DNA of 64,000 nt. Source: Ceratothoa steindachneri (lineage: Eukaryota > Arthropoda > Malacostraca > Isopoda > Cymothoidae). The stretch's first letter is position 1, and each line of letters begins with the position of its first letter. The stretch lies in contig OZ018329.1 of assembly GCA_963969495.1 (NCBI GenBank), forward strand, positions 143,014,021 through 143,078,020. The letters run 5' to 3'. The notes beneath the pieces are model-generated. The model had not been told where the DNA came from, did no database searches, and saw only the letters and a list, made by a program, of their open reading frames with translations. Positions 21,456-33,781 of this stretch are shown here, in pieces. Both the position numbers and the translations under genes were made by a program.

Positions 21456-23667
21456 TTCATTTTAACGGCATAATTCTGACCTTGTTGTCTACATCCTCAC
21501 TCATCTTTTCAGCTTTTCAAATGCTGCTTTCTTCTGAGAGTGAATTATTTATTTCTGGCGGAGAAAGTATTGAAAAATCAGCACTAAGTTTTAACTAGGG
21601 TATAGAGAATGGAAGATCTAGTAGTTACTTGAGTCGTCAGTGGGTTCACGACAAATCCTGGGAATCGACAAATTCATAGTTCTACTCTATCTTCTATACC
21701 ATCAATAAAAATGATCAAATATACTTTATTATCATTTTGGCTTACAAATATATATAATAGCTTAAATACCAGTGGCATATATTATTTTATTCTTTAGAGC
21801 AAACCATTTTCTTACGTTTCAAGGCTTTTTTGCATTGTTCCCAAGCAAATTAAGTTAACAAGTTTTGTCTTGGTCTCCAACTGAAAAATGTTTGCAACCT
21901 CTTGATGCCATTTCTTTACTGATGTTTTAACTCTGTTAGCTAAAGCTGAAATGATGGCAGATTTGTGAATCCATGTTTAAATATTTTTGCTTAACTCCAA
22001 TTAATTTGAATTCTTAACATATATTACTGTCTATATGATGGAGATTATTTTGAAAATATGAAAACACTTATCCACCCTGTTTTTCAATGCGGTTTTTATG
22101 AAATTTTTTTTCATATTTCCTTGCAATTAAAATTCGCTACTAAATTGTCATGAGGAGCAATTAACCCACATCGAGGTGTTGCCTATTACGTCATATGTTT
22201 CTAATGATACCAGGGCTATTGGATCGTAAATTTGATTACCAATAGATATGGCATTAAACAAAGCAGAGTTTAGGTGAGGTACTTGATTACCTGCAATCAT
22301 ATTCTGGGGTGGGAGCAAACCTGCTTAATTTGGTCTTCCTGTTCTTTCTTCTCTAAAAATATCAGTCAAAGTATGCACCGGTGATTAGGAGTATTATACC
22401 GTTTGCTTGAAGCTTGCAATGTTTGGCCTTTTAAATTAAATTTGATCTATAGTAACTTTGGCTGATATAGCTTCCTTTTCATATGTTGATTTGTTTAAGC
22501 ATGAGGTAGAAAAATTGAACATAACATGAGCAAAGAGCATGATAAATGATTGGCTTACCTTGAGAAAAGGACTAATACTGTATCCAGGGATTTATGATAT
22601 TTCGTTCCAGAGAATATCGTTGCCGTCTGGAGTAGTTTATTCCTCTCGTTAGTATTTTGGGTAAACTATCATTAACTTCCACTTGTAAAAATGGATTTAC
22701 TGAAAAAGACGTCCAGAACAGCTTTTGTTAACAATACGATGAATTTGACCTCTTTGAGAGAACTGAGAGAGCCGACGCCTTTTCTTTTGAGCCGGAGCAA
22801 TTATCATGAGTCACGCGATGTTAAATTTTAGTGAAAAATGTAACACCCGGTTAGCATCAAAGTTTAGCCCAGCCAAATTATCATTCTCTATAAAATTACT
22901 GAATATTTTATCTCTATATTAATGATCATTGAAATATATAAATTAACGAAAATGACAATGAAATCAAACATAAATTATTATATTAGAGCCTGGCTACAGT
23001 AATTTAGTGGTGTTATTTTCACAAATCTTACAGGAATTTCCAACAAAAGCGCTCCAAACCATTTCACAACTTCGATGTCCTATGTAGTATTAAAGACCTG
23101 AACAGATATATTATACCATACCGTGTCAGAGGATTTTCTTTGGAACCTCTTTAAAAAGATAATTACTTGAATTAGCGGAAACGCCAAAATAATACCACTT
23201 TACGTTTACTTCTCTAGTTTCCTGCTGCAATATTTTTGGTGTAGATAATGTTGCTATGCTTATGGTAGCCAAGCTTTAATCCCTTTTTGTCTACCAGACC
23301 TATTACGATAAAACTCTCGGGAACCTCCATCGTGGTCTGTTAAATTGCATGCGTTAAATTTCGGTCCGGCGTAACGACGGCAAACAAACTTAAAAAAAGG
23401 AGTTACTTCCTAATATATCCATCCGCTCACACTGCTCAATTTCGAGCTGCGGCCTTTGAGGAACCAACCCTCTGAGATCATGTTTGCTAACGACCATGGA
23501 CTTGGTAATTTCCGATCGTTTTTGTATTTGAGTTCGGTGCGAAACACATTAGTAACGTAACCAGGTAGAAAAACCTATAAACTTTTCATATCGAAGACTA
23601 TACATTATACTTTACCGTACACTAATATTTACACAATCTCGCTAACCCTTGTTCTCAGGGGAATGAG
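21456..23667. other. AT-rich, no gene seen
   Basis: No recognised coding relic, RNA gene or element boundary on either strand. Confidence 0.5.
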
Positions 23668-24000
23668 ATGGGATACGATACCCTTTTTCGGGTCAAGGGC
23701 CTCCTATGCGAAAGGGGCTTCCCTTTCATCATTTATAATGCTGAAGCGCTTCCGAGTGGCTCCTTTTCTAGGAATCGAAATTTCTCTTACTATCCTTTAT
23801 CAGGGCTTCCCTTTACAATTCTTATCCTTTGTTATCCTTTGGAGAAGCCTAGAATTAAAGCGTTATTTAACATGGAGATAGCCTTACCTAAATTGGTTCA
23901 GAGGTATCTCAATAAGGCTATTAGTGGAATAAGGAAGCTTGCACGATTTAAGCAGAGAAATAAGGGGAAAACAGCGCCATTCTTCCAAAAACTAATATGA
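23668..24000 (+). other. Unrecognised 110-residue frame
   Basis: A single-copy frame beginning at an ATG, with a basic C-terminal third. It overlaps repeated 'ggcttccctt' and 'tatccttt' motifs, so the frame partly reflects low-complexity DNA. No domain is recognised. Confidence 0.2.
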
Positions 24001-25178
24001 ATAATGGAAGAGAAAATAGGATTGAATAATTCAATATCGCTGATTGTGCTGCTTCCGCCCGCCTGTGAGTTCGTGGCTTCAAAGCGAATTTCACTCTTTC
24101 ACGCGATTGATTGAACGACTTTGCCTCAAGGACACATTTTCAAGCAGTAGAATAAACTAGATGGCTTCATTAGGAGGGAAACAAAGACCACCCTTTCTCG
24201 GATGACATCCTTTTGTTTCATTTGGCCAACCCTGCTCCTCGGACACTCACCTGCACATCTGTGGTGGTAACTCAGTAACTTATAATAAAATTTTAAAATG
24301 GGCAATGTATACCAAAGAACTGGTCGACTTTTCTGTTGATATTAGTGAAGAGGTTGCTGAAAAAGGTGGCGGTTAGTCTTAATTAAGTGAGGAAGAATCA
24401 GTGCGTGATAGATATGCCAAGAAGAATGTAAAGCAACATAAGTGTTCTAAATTTTGTTAGAAAGCCGAATAGTTATGATGTGATTGGAAAATAATTCTCC
24501 GTCAAACCTTGGGAGGAGTTTGGCAATTATCTCATTTAAAAGAGAATATAAAACAACATAAGTTTTTCAATTTTCGTTAGAATTAGCCGAATAGTTACAA
24601 TGTTATTACTAAAACATAAAAAATGAAAACGAGGATCGACGGATCGATCGACATCGTAAGATATAGAGTCACACGCGACTAAAAAACATATTTTTAGGTG
24701 GTATTTTTTTTTAATGGCGTTGACTCGTACCCTCTCAACATTATGGTAAATTTTGATTTGTAGAAGTCCTGTCCTTAAGTTTTATGAATGTATAAAAATC
24801 TCTTTTAATGGATGTTAATCTGGTTAATTTAGTTAGTGTAGCTTTTACTCTCTTCTTTATAAGTCTGCCCTTGATTATGTAGAATCAAGGCGCTTTAATC
24901 TGTTGTTCTGTTGGATCACTTTTTTTTAACCTGACTCAACGATATATAATTTTTTTCTCCTTTTTCTTAAATCCTGTCAATTTTCGGGAAATAAGATAGG
25001 GATGAAATAACGAATTTATGTCAATTCAATTATAGGAGCAGAATTTCGGACGGAAGATTACAAAACCAGGAGGGGAGATGTATGAGGGGAGAAATGGCGA
25101 CGAAATTTACAGTAATTTAAGGAAGGACTATACACAGAAAATAACTTTAAAATTGTGTAAATTAGTGAAAATTTTGCC
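24001..25178. other. No gene; junction region before copy B
   Basis: Contains the local duplication at 24424-24601. Because copy A is cut at the window edge, part of this stretch could be the unseen left end of the repeated unit. Confidence 0.4.
24424..24601. repeat. Imperfect local duplication
   Basis: A stretch of about 57 bp at 24424-24480, with 'caacataagt' and 'gccgaatagtta', recurs at 24544-24601 with substitutions, spaced 120 bp. Confidence 0.75.
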
Positions 25179-25820
25179 ACATATCAAAATAAGGATTTTC
25201 ACTACATCACCCATTTCTCTCTGCATTTTTTCTCTTTTAATTACAATCTATTTCATCAAATTTTACTCGAGTTCTTAAAATTTTGCTCATCGTTTTACGT
25301 GCGCACTGAAGATGTGCCAATATCCTTCTAGGAATGATGTTTTGAAAACGTGAATCTCTAGTCTCTAGTAAATGTCGAGAACTGCTTAAATTACCTTCCA
25401 AATTCAGCTTACAGTTTTTACGATAATACCATATGTACTACAGTTACTGCATTATTATATTTACTGTTATAATAGCAATAGCGTAGTTTCTCATGAATGT
25501 GTCTTAAAGCAGTAGTTTCACCGTCCCAGCCGGTTGTCTTGTTTTATGCTTTCTTTATTCTGTCCAACCTAAAGTTACATCCTATTGACAATACCCCGTC
25601 ATTGTTCTCTCTGTCTTTTACTTAGTATATCTTCCTCTGCATGGCACATCAGAGTAAAAATAAAAGTTACGATGTGGACATGTTTCCATTACATCCTTAC
25701 ATGAATAGTTGCAGCATTGGTATGGTTATTACATTGCATATAAATGTTAAAATGATGACAAATGTTTATCCTGGCCGCGAAAAATTTGCCTTACCGAATA
25801 TTGAATGAGATTTGCTAAAA

Positions 25821-26063
25821 TTAAACTTCGTTAGCCAAGAACGAAGCTAGAGTATAACAACATTTTGCTAAATCTGTCACAAACTGGGAAATACACTTAA
25901 CTGAACGGAAAAACGAGTAGGATTTATTTGGAGTATTGTGACTGAGACCATAATTTACTGAGGCTGAAGTGTCATGGACCATTATATACGTTTCACTAAT
26001 AGGTACGGTAAAATAAAAGTTGGAAGAGTGGTAAAAATGCAGGCAAAACCTTTGTAGATACAT
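25821..26063 (-). pseudogene. Unrecognised coding relic, copy B
   Basis: Counterpart of 642-884, with the same 80-residue frame and a single residue difference near the N-terminus. It lies directly beside the TTAA of the B copy of the MITE. Confidence 0.4.
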
Positions 26064-26066
26064 TAA

Positions 26067-26536
26067 CCCTTAAAATACCACACTTTGGAAACTCAAAGCT
26101 TATTCATTACTCAAAGAATTTAATTTAAAAAAGTCAGTTGAATTTCACTTATTTCAAAAGAAAATTTCTTTATCATAAAAAATATAAAATATTTACATAG
26201 TTATCTTACCCGTCTTTTGGAAATTTCATTGAAAGATGAGCTTTAAAAAGGCATTTAAATACACGGATTTAAGTTCGGATGTAGGATGTGGCAACAACGC
26301 ATTGTTTTCCTCTAGTCTGCCCCAACATTCCCACCAAGTGGCTAACCTAGCAGTCTTTTTCATGACCGCAAGCAATTCCTTATGAACGCGAAAATGTACA
26401 CATAACAAAAAAGTATTTTATAAATAAAGATATTGTTCTTAAAGTTCGGAGAGTATTGAACGCAAATATAATAGTCGTGGCATTAATAAAATGAAAAAAA
26501 TATTTAAGGAATTATACTTTTTAGTTATTTTTAGGG
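26067..26536. mobile_element. piggyBac-type MITE with TTAA target sites (copy B)
   Basis: Same element as 888-1357, also 470 bp, with TTAA at 26063-26066 and 26537-26540. Both end sequences are unchanged, so the insertion predates the duplication of A and B. Confidence 0.55.
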
Positions 26537-26924
26537 TTAAAAAAATATAATTTAGTATGTATGTATGTACGGATATGTCTTAAAATATATACACACTCCT
26601 TATACATGCTTCCTTTTCACATTTCTTGGATTGTATGGCATTTGTAGAAACATGAAACTAAATTAGCCGTTATCACACAGAATTTCTCTGGTCAAGACAG
26701 ATCAACGCAGCTGTGCTTGATTTGAGGTGCTGTTCGTCCACAGCTTGAATTGAAGCTATATAATACTTCTATGAAATACCTATTTCTTGTAGTCCATCAA
26801 AATAATTTACCGAAGATCGTGTTCATAGTTGATTTGAAGCGTTAGCGACTGAGTAACTAATGCCTGTCGAATAATTTTTTTTTCACTTCCATTGAAATTT
26901 CTTTGAAAGAAGGCATATTTTGTA

Positions 26925-27734
26925 TACAGTCGATCCCCCATACTCGCGGGAGATAGGGACCACGAACACCTGCGAATATTGAAAAACCGCATATAGTTGA
27001 CGCTAACCCCAAAACACCCCAAACCCTTCCCAAACATCGTAATAAGCTCCCCATATTAATTCAAGAAGTTATGTTTTGACATGTTCATGAACACATACAA
27101 TACGAAATAAAGTATTAGAAAACATTAAATTATTTTATTGTATGTTTACGCACCTGGAGATAGTTTTATTTTGATTGAAAAATTATCATTAATGAATGAT
27201 GATTGTAGATAATGCTGCCCCTGCAGTTCAATGATGACGATGGCTATGATGATGATATAACTGCACAGGGAAGCTGAGGAGGTTCTAATTATCCTCAAAC
27301 TCCTGCTCAGTAAATACCTGAGGAGGAGGAGAAAAAGTTTCTCTAGAGGTGGAAGGAGTAGTTTGAGGGGTGGTTAGGGTTTCAGGCTTTTACTTGGGGT
27401 GAATAACACTGTAATAGGCAATTGAGATCGTTGCTCTTTCATGTTCTTTAGCATGTCCCAGTAAGGGCCCATAGCAAGATCGAGGCAATTTTGTGCCTTC
27501 ATGGAACGAACCATGTGAGAGTCCAATCATTCCAAATCTGCCTGAACACTTTTAATTCTTCTCTAAAGATCGGCTAGCCTCAGTTAACCAACAGTTAGGT
27601 TTTACGACTATGTATGTAGGTTTCTGCGGATGTCTAGAAATGGCGCAAACTTTGAATTTTAAGGCATCCCAAAATTTTTCGCGGAGAGTTGAAAGCGCCG
27701 ATGACGAATCGCGAGTAGCCGAGGGTCGACTGTA
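26925..27734 (-). mobile_element. Non-autonomous pogo/Tigger-type transposon (copy B)
   Basis: Counterpart of 2929-3738, with an element of 806 bp (26927-27732) and TA on both sides. The TIRs differ from copy A by a few substitutions. Presence at the same place in A and B dates the insertion before duplication. Confidence 0.7.
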
Positions 27735-27851
27735 CAATCTAAATTTATCAGATGCTTGTTAAATGCATTGAGCATAGTAAGACTGCTAAAAGGCTTTTTT
27801 CATATTTCATAGATTTTCTAAGACAGGTTTATATTGTAATCGATTATCGTA

Positions 27852-28530
27852 TCAGATTTCTTTATTTTTTGTCTGGTTCTGAGTTTTTGGCCCGAGTTTA
27901 CTAACTTGCCTTCGTTTCGGTGGTACTCGTAATAATCTAATCTTTACACGTATCAAGTTGAGCATATTTTTGCCGTTTCTTTTTATTGTTCTACACAGCT
28001 TCTTATTCTGATCAAGAAGGAAAGAGCACAAAGCCAAGAATGTGTACCAATTATATGTATATAAAATACCCCAGATGGGCTTTTAAATTTAAAAGAAAAT
28101 CATTTGAGGAATTAAAAGGACGTGGGAAATAAAAACGTAAAGCTCTCTTACTGATAAATTCTTCCATCTAAGAACTTTGTTCCGACTAGCGATTTGTCTC
28201 CCTGCATATGTCTCATAGGATTTTTTAATTAAGAAAATATTCAAAATACTCATAAGGTTTACTTTCCGAGTTTAGAGCCACGTGCGCTTGGATGCCTGAA
28301 CGGGCATTGTGAAATATGATTACGGGGAAGAAATTGGAGCTGCCATGCCTCGTTTCATCAATTAGATGATTTTCATAAATCATTGACTCTAATTCGTGAT
28401 CGGATGAGTCTGAACTATTATTATCACTATCAGTTATTTCCAAATGAGAATCAAGTTCATAGTAGATATCCGAAGTTTTAGACGAGGTCGAGCTTTTAGC
28501 GTTAATATACTTTTCTTTCGTATTCTTTAG
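27852..28530 (-). pseudogene. piggyBac transposase relic (copy B)
   Basis: Counterpart of 3857-4535. The acidic serine-rich N-terminus (28225-28443) and the downstream basic fragment (27852-28037) are both retained with one or two residue changes. The same frameshift and stops are present, so the gene was already dead before duplication. Confidence 0.6.
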
Positions 28531-29303
28531 TTATTCACCTTGCACACATTGTACTTTTGGATGTGTGGGACTACGACCATAATATACTGAGAGTGAAGCG
28601 TCATAGACCCTAATATACATCTCACCGATAGGTCCTTTAAATGAAGGTTGGATGACTGGTAAAAATGGAAGCAAAACCTTTATAGCTACATTAATACGCA
28701 CATGTAATCCTTTATCCAATCACCAGATATCCTATATACAGTATGTTAAGGTTTGGAAACTACTTTATTGCGGATTATAATTTTAAGATATGGGAATCAA
28801 GGATTAAACTGAGTAATTCCTATTTGTATTTCCTTATTGAAACACTATTTCTGTTTAACAATTCGTTATATAATATTAATGAAATATTCAATATATTGAT
28901 TTTTCATCTTTGCAAAAGTAACACCACCTTGTTTTCTAGGACGCGGTCGCGCTATTAGCGTTAATGTACTTTTCTTTCGTACTCTTTAGTTATTCACCTT
29001 GCACACATTGTACTTTTTGATGTGTGGGTGCATTATATTTGAGCAGATTGTGTAATAATTAAAAAGAAGCAGTGATTTTAGTCCCTGCATTAACACTAGA
29101 TTAATAACTACGATCGAAATTCTATTTGCTAGTAAGATTGAATGGTGACATATAATGAAGGGAAGTGTTATGTGGCCAGCTAATGAATGGAAGAGAGGTA
29201 GGATTAGTTAATGAAAGAAAAAGCTGTGTGACTAAACACCATTCCATCATTTCAGAAGCATTGAATATTAATTCTGGTCTACATGCGTTTCTTAGGCCAA
29301 ATC

Positions 29304-29710
29304 TTATTTGGTTGCTGATGGGTTATCCCGGGGAGTTGTATCAATCCTTATGTTCTTTTCTTTTTTCTCCCACGTAAGTTTTGAACCTTCTGCATACCAC
29401 TTTGTATATTCAACGTACAAATATCTTTCAATGTATGTGTACCCTTTCCTAACTTTTCCATACTGTTCAGAATTCACCGAATCCAAATCGTCTGGCAAAA
29501 TGTACCTTTTCGTCTTTGCATCATTAAAAAAAAGAAAGAAATATTGTGATATTTGAAATCTTTTCGATTTTTAAAAATTCTTTCACTAAAGTCCTTTTCT
29601 ACTATGAACCTATTTACCTTGCCCTGAGAATCACTGATGTAGATGTTTAATCGAGGGGCTCTTGATTCTATGTCCTTTACGGCAGCTGCCATAGGATATA
29701 GCTGATACAC
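29304..29710 (-). pseudogene. Unrecognised coding relic with one frameshift (copy B)
   Basis: Counterpart of 5309-5715. The 78-residue frame (29474-29710) has the same translation as in copy A; the second frame (29304-29498) differs by two residues. Confidence 0.4.
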
Positions 29711-30128
29711 GAGGGTAGGATCTCAGGTAGTCTCTACGTAAAAGAAAACGAATCTTAGATGAGATTAAATGGTGATAAAAGCTGTACCACGTTTTTGATT
29801 AGTAAATACCATTATTCTTTCTGATCTCTCGTTGTCAACATGTCAGGACATTTCAAAATGTAAATATTTAGAGATTAAATAACTTACCTTGATTTATTAC
29901 CTAATGTCCATGGGGCTTGATTCCCATCTAGAAACTGGAGATGCCTCTAATCACGAATATCCGAGAGCCGTGTTTGTTTTTTTGGCATCACTAAGATGAC
30001 ATGAATAACTACTATTAAACTCATGACAATAAAATTTGACTTAGCAGGCAGCATTGGCTGTCGAGAGTGGCAATTATGAATAAATAGTAAGCAATCTAAC
30101 CAGCAACAGCCATACATAGGAGAAATTA

Positions 30129-30424
30129 CTAGTCAAAATCGTACCAAATCTTACCCAGATCTGAGTGAAGATGACGTTTAAAGGTGGTAACAAATTCAGC
30201 GGATACAGCATATTCAGGCATCCCATTCCTAATATCAATGACTCTCACTGAGAAGAAACGTGTTCTAATATCAATGTTATCACGAGAAACGAACAGCTTG
30301 AGAGAATGTCCCCTATTGTCTCTAATTAAATTTCTCACAGGTAGGTGATCGAGGTGAGGGTAAACCCTTTAAAACTTTCTCCCCCTAATCAGGTTAGCTC
30401 TAATCAATCTGCTTTGAATAGAGG
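30129..30424 (-). pseudogene. LINE reverse transcriptase, C-terminal fragment (copy B)
   Basis: Counterpart of 6135-6430 with one residue difference near the C-terminus. All recognised blocks are present. Confidence 0.8.
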
Positions 30425-32360
30425 CTAAGACTCAGTAGTGCTTCATTAGTTTCATACGTATAGTAAATCGTAAATACCAGCTATTTAATGTAGTTTAGCA
30501 CTTGCTTTATCACTCTTCGTTGCATGTTCGTATTCTTCTCACACCTTGAACATTAACTTATCTCTTTGAATTGTTCTGACTATTGTGTTTCTTTTCTTAT
30601 ACTAGTGTGTCACTTTCATAAATTGATGTTCGCTTCAAAACACTCTCATGCCTAGTCAGGTAACCTGGCAAATATTGTTTGTGAATTAGTGGATATAATG
30701 CTGCTATTAATGGTGATCTGATTTGGAATATATCGGAAAAGGGAAGCTCTCAAGGCTATTTTAAAGTGGAATTTTTTTCCTTCGACTGATAACGGAAATA
30801 TTTTATCGAGAGCGAGACAGCCCAAATTTATTCAGCGAAAGCTCTACAGCTCTTCGTTTTCAGATTTTAATGTGATTCTATCCAACCTTTTTCATTTGCA
30901 AATAAACACCAGATATGCAGACTTCCTAAGAGTCAGTTAATTGCGCGATAAATAAATAAAATTTGGCACGAAGTACGAAGCATTCATTGGATGCATCCAG
31001 GCTTCTAAATCACCACAACTAATACATTCGTCGAATATGTGACAACAATATGCTAAGGGGATCCCATGTTTCTTTTGGAAGGAAGAACCATGCTTACACA
31101 CATAAAATCTTCAAACTTCTTCTTCACCTTGCGAGATTGTACGAAGGAAGCTTTCAGCTTAGGAATTGCCCAGGAAAAGCGTGTAAAATAAATTAATACA
31201 TATAGCTTCAATTATAACAAGAATATGTATATTATACATAAAGATAAATTGTACATATAATTTACTTGTGTGGGCAATTATACTCCTTGTTATATTACAG
31301 AGAGAATTTTTTTCTTGGTTCCTTAATTACCGAACATGAGCAGGCAACATAACTGAATACATTAAGGAGTAAAACCTGGACTTAATTTCTCTTGGTTATG
31401 TGGAAAATACTCGTAAAAGGGAAGATTGATATTCAATTTTCCATACATTTAGAGCTGAGTTGGAGTGAGAGATCTCTTCCTCATTTACCCAACAACGCTG
31501 TGATTAAGAGAGATGTGTGGATCTACAGCCTGTGTTATTTAATGTAGAAAACGAGTTGGACTGCAATAAAAAGGACTCTATGTCTAGGAGATTAGGAGAG
31601 CATCTCTTCTAAATTCGCCTCAATCGTGCTCTTATAAATGTGATTAATAGAGGTGTGCTTTCCGAAAGGATGGAAATGTTTACATTCCTGTTTGTTTTTA
31701 AGAGAAGATAGGGCATAATAAGAATATTTCTAACGATAAAGCAGGATACAATAATCAGAATAAAAGTTAACCTCAAAAAACAACATTAGTATTTTGTTAT
31801 TTATTATAGAGTATATAAAAACAGAACTACCCGTTCACCATCTTACCTACTTCATAATTTGTGCAAATTCGAGCCAAATTATATCAATTACATGGTATAC
31901 AACTGCATGTAATTTATGAAGGACATACTACTTATCGGCACTTTTAACGAAGGAGAGAATCAGAATTACTCAGGAGTAAGATCGATGTAGATCTAACAAA
32001 TCACAGATCAAAATTTAAGGAAAAAGAGAGCGAACACCATGAATCTTGACGCGCTAGTTAAAATAAATGCCTCCTAGAGTTTAGTAGCAAAATAGTGAAA
32101 TAAAACTTATGATTAAATCAGGGAATGTAGAATGTAAAAGTACAAAATTAATATATAAGTAACTAATTTACAATATGCAAATTGGAAAAATAAAATAAGG
32201 CAAAAGCATCAAAACATCCATATGTTACTTTAGCTCTAACGAATTTTAGACGAAAAGCGAAAAACAATTCGATCTTGGCTAATAATACTATTTTTTAATG
32301 ATTATGCTGTTCAAGTTCATGAGTCTTCACATTAAACCTGTCCTTTCCCTAAGGTAAACC
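30425..32360. other. No gene in copy B interval
   Basis: Equivalent of 6431-8366 in A. The 77-residue frame of A is interrupted here by a stop. Confidence 0.5.
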
Positions 32361-33505
32361 TTGAGAAACGAGGTTAATTGTATATACAGATATTTCCTGG
32401 TAAATTTACGCCAACAAATTGGGAGAGGAAGATATAATGCAAATCTAATGAAAATCTCTTTTAAAACTCAAAGCGCTAAAAGGGATAAAACAAGAACAAA
32501 TCGGAGACAGCAAATTATAACAATAAAAGATATACTAAAAAGAAGCAGAAAAATGATCATTAAGAGATTTAAGAAATTATATCAGTAATTATGATACTCA
32601 ATAAACCAGGATGTCTGCGACAAGTTATAAGAAAAAACATTAAAAATTTTGAAAGCTTGATATATGATAGATCAAGTAAAAAAGATTTGTTAACAATTGG
32701 GTTTATAAATGCTTGAGAGACTCGTCTTGGTAAACTTATAGGTGTGTTTAGAAAATGGTTCAGTTCAAATTAGAGAAAATCTCAAAGGCATAATTCGATT
32801 TAATTATTTTTTTAAGTAACAAGGAAGACTTTACTAACCATAGATATTTAATATCTTATTAGCAACTGAAAATTTCCTTACATAGGTAGAGATGATAAAG
32901 TCTTTTTATTAGCGACATGAAACATATTTATCTAAATCTAACAGCACTCGTTCCAGGCAAAGCTCGGAGATATCAATATTACTTATAATCAATTGATTGT
33001 TTAAATTTTATTTTAGGATCTACGGAAATATAATTTTTGTCTTAATAAACTTTGATTCGGTTCAAAGAGCCCTACTGAAAGAAGGAACTATATTAAATGC
33101 ACTTCTAAATAACTATAGAGTTATGCATATAGTCATTTATGCTGCACTTTCCCTTGTATCAAATACAAATATAAACGGAGGAAAAAAGCGCATACCATCT
33201 GCTTGAAATTGTTGATAGAAGTCGCTCAGAAGATTTTCAACACCCAGGTTAGCAACAGTCGGGAATTATACTTAATAGGAATGTTAAAGGAACCTTTTTT
33301 TTCTTATGATCCGTAGTTTTTGCCTGAAATCAAAAGAATTAGTACTAATATTATCCCAAACTTATTCTATCCTAACACAAGAAAGTCGCACATCCTGAAA
33401 AGGAAAAGTTTAAAGACTCAAATAATTAGCAACTCTCTTGTTGATCGATCAAATTTGGAAACAAGTACAGCAATAGGTAGAGCTAGGAGAGATTTTATCT
33501 CCTGA
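32361..33505 (+). pseudogene. LINE linker and reverse transcriptase relic (copy B)
   Basis: Counterpart of 8367-9511 with the three frames at 32361-32588, 32997-33206 and 33320-33505. The linker frame has the same translation as in A. The same breaks are shared. Confidence 0.5.
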
Positions 33506-33713
33506 CAAGTTCATTTATAAACTACAATAACAGAACAAATTTGCATGGAGAGAGTGGTAATAGAAGCGATATTCATCTAAGGTAAAAATAAAAAGTATTT
33601 AATCATTGCATCTCACTAGGTTTAACTTAAACGTAGTTAAACTTAATAAAGGAATATTTTAGGAAACTGAGTAATACATGTTAGGAAGATCTTTCCTGAG
33701 TCTGAAAATTTGT

Positions 33714-33717
33714 ATAC

Positions 33718-33781
<64 letters not shown>
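33714..33781. repeat. (TA)n(GA)n compound microsatellite (copy B)
   Basis: Counterpart of 9719-9772 with a shorter TA part and a longer GA part, interrupted once by an AA. Confidence 0.95.

Larger units (their letters stand above)
19730..25178. other. Single-copy interval between copies A and B
   Basis: This stretch has no counterpart elsewhere in the window. It holds a CTAGG-rich array, a LINE endonuclease relic, a relic of a repetitive uncharacterised protein family, and a 120-bp-spaced local duplication. If A and B are tandem units, this is the part of the unit replaced after B by the palindrome spacer. Confidence 0.8.

Noticed and set aside
24300..24420. Short acidic frame resembling a transposase tail
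   Set aside because: Too short, followed by stops, with no second matching block.
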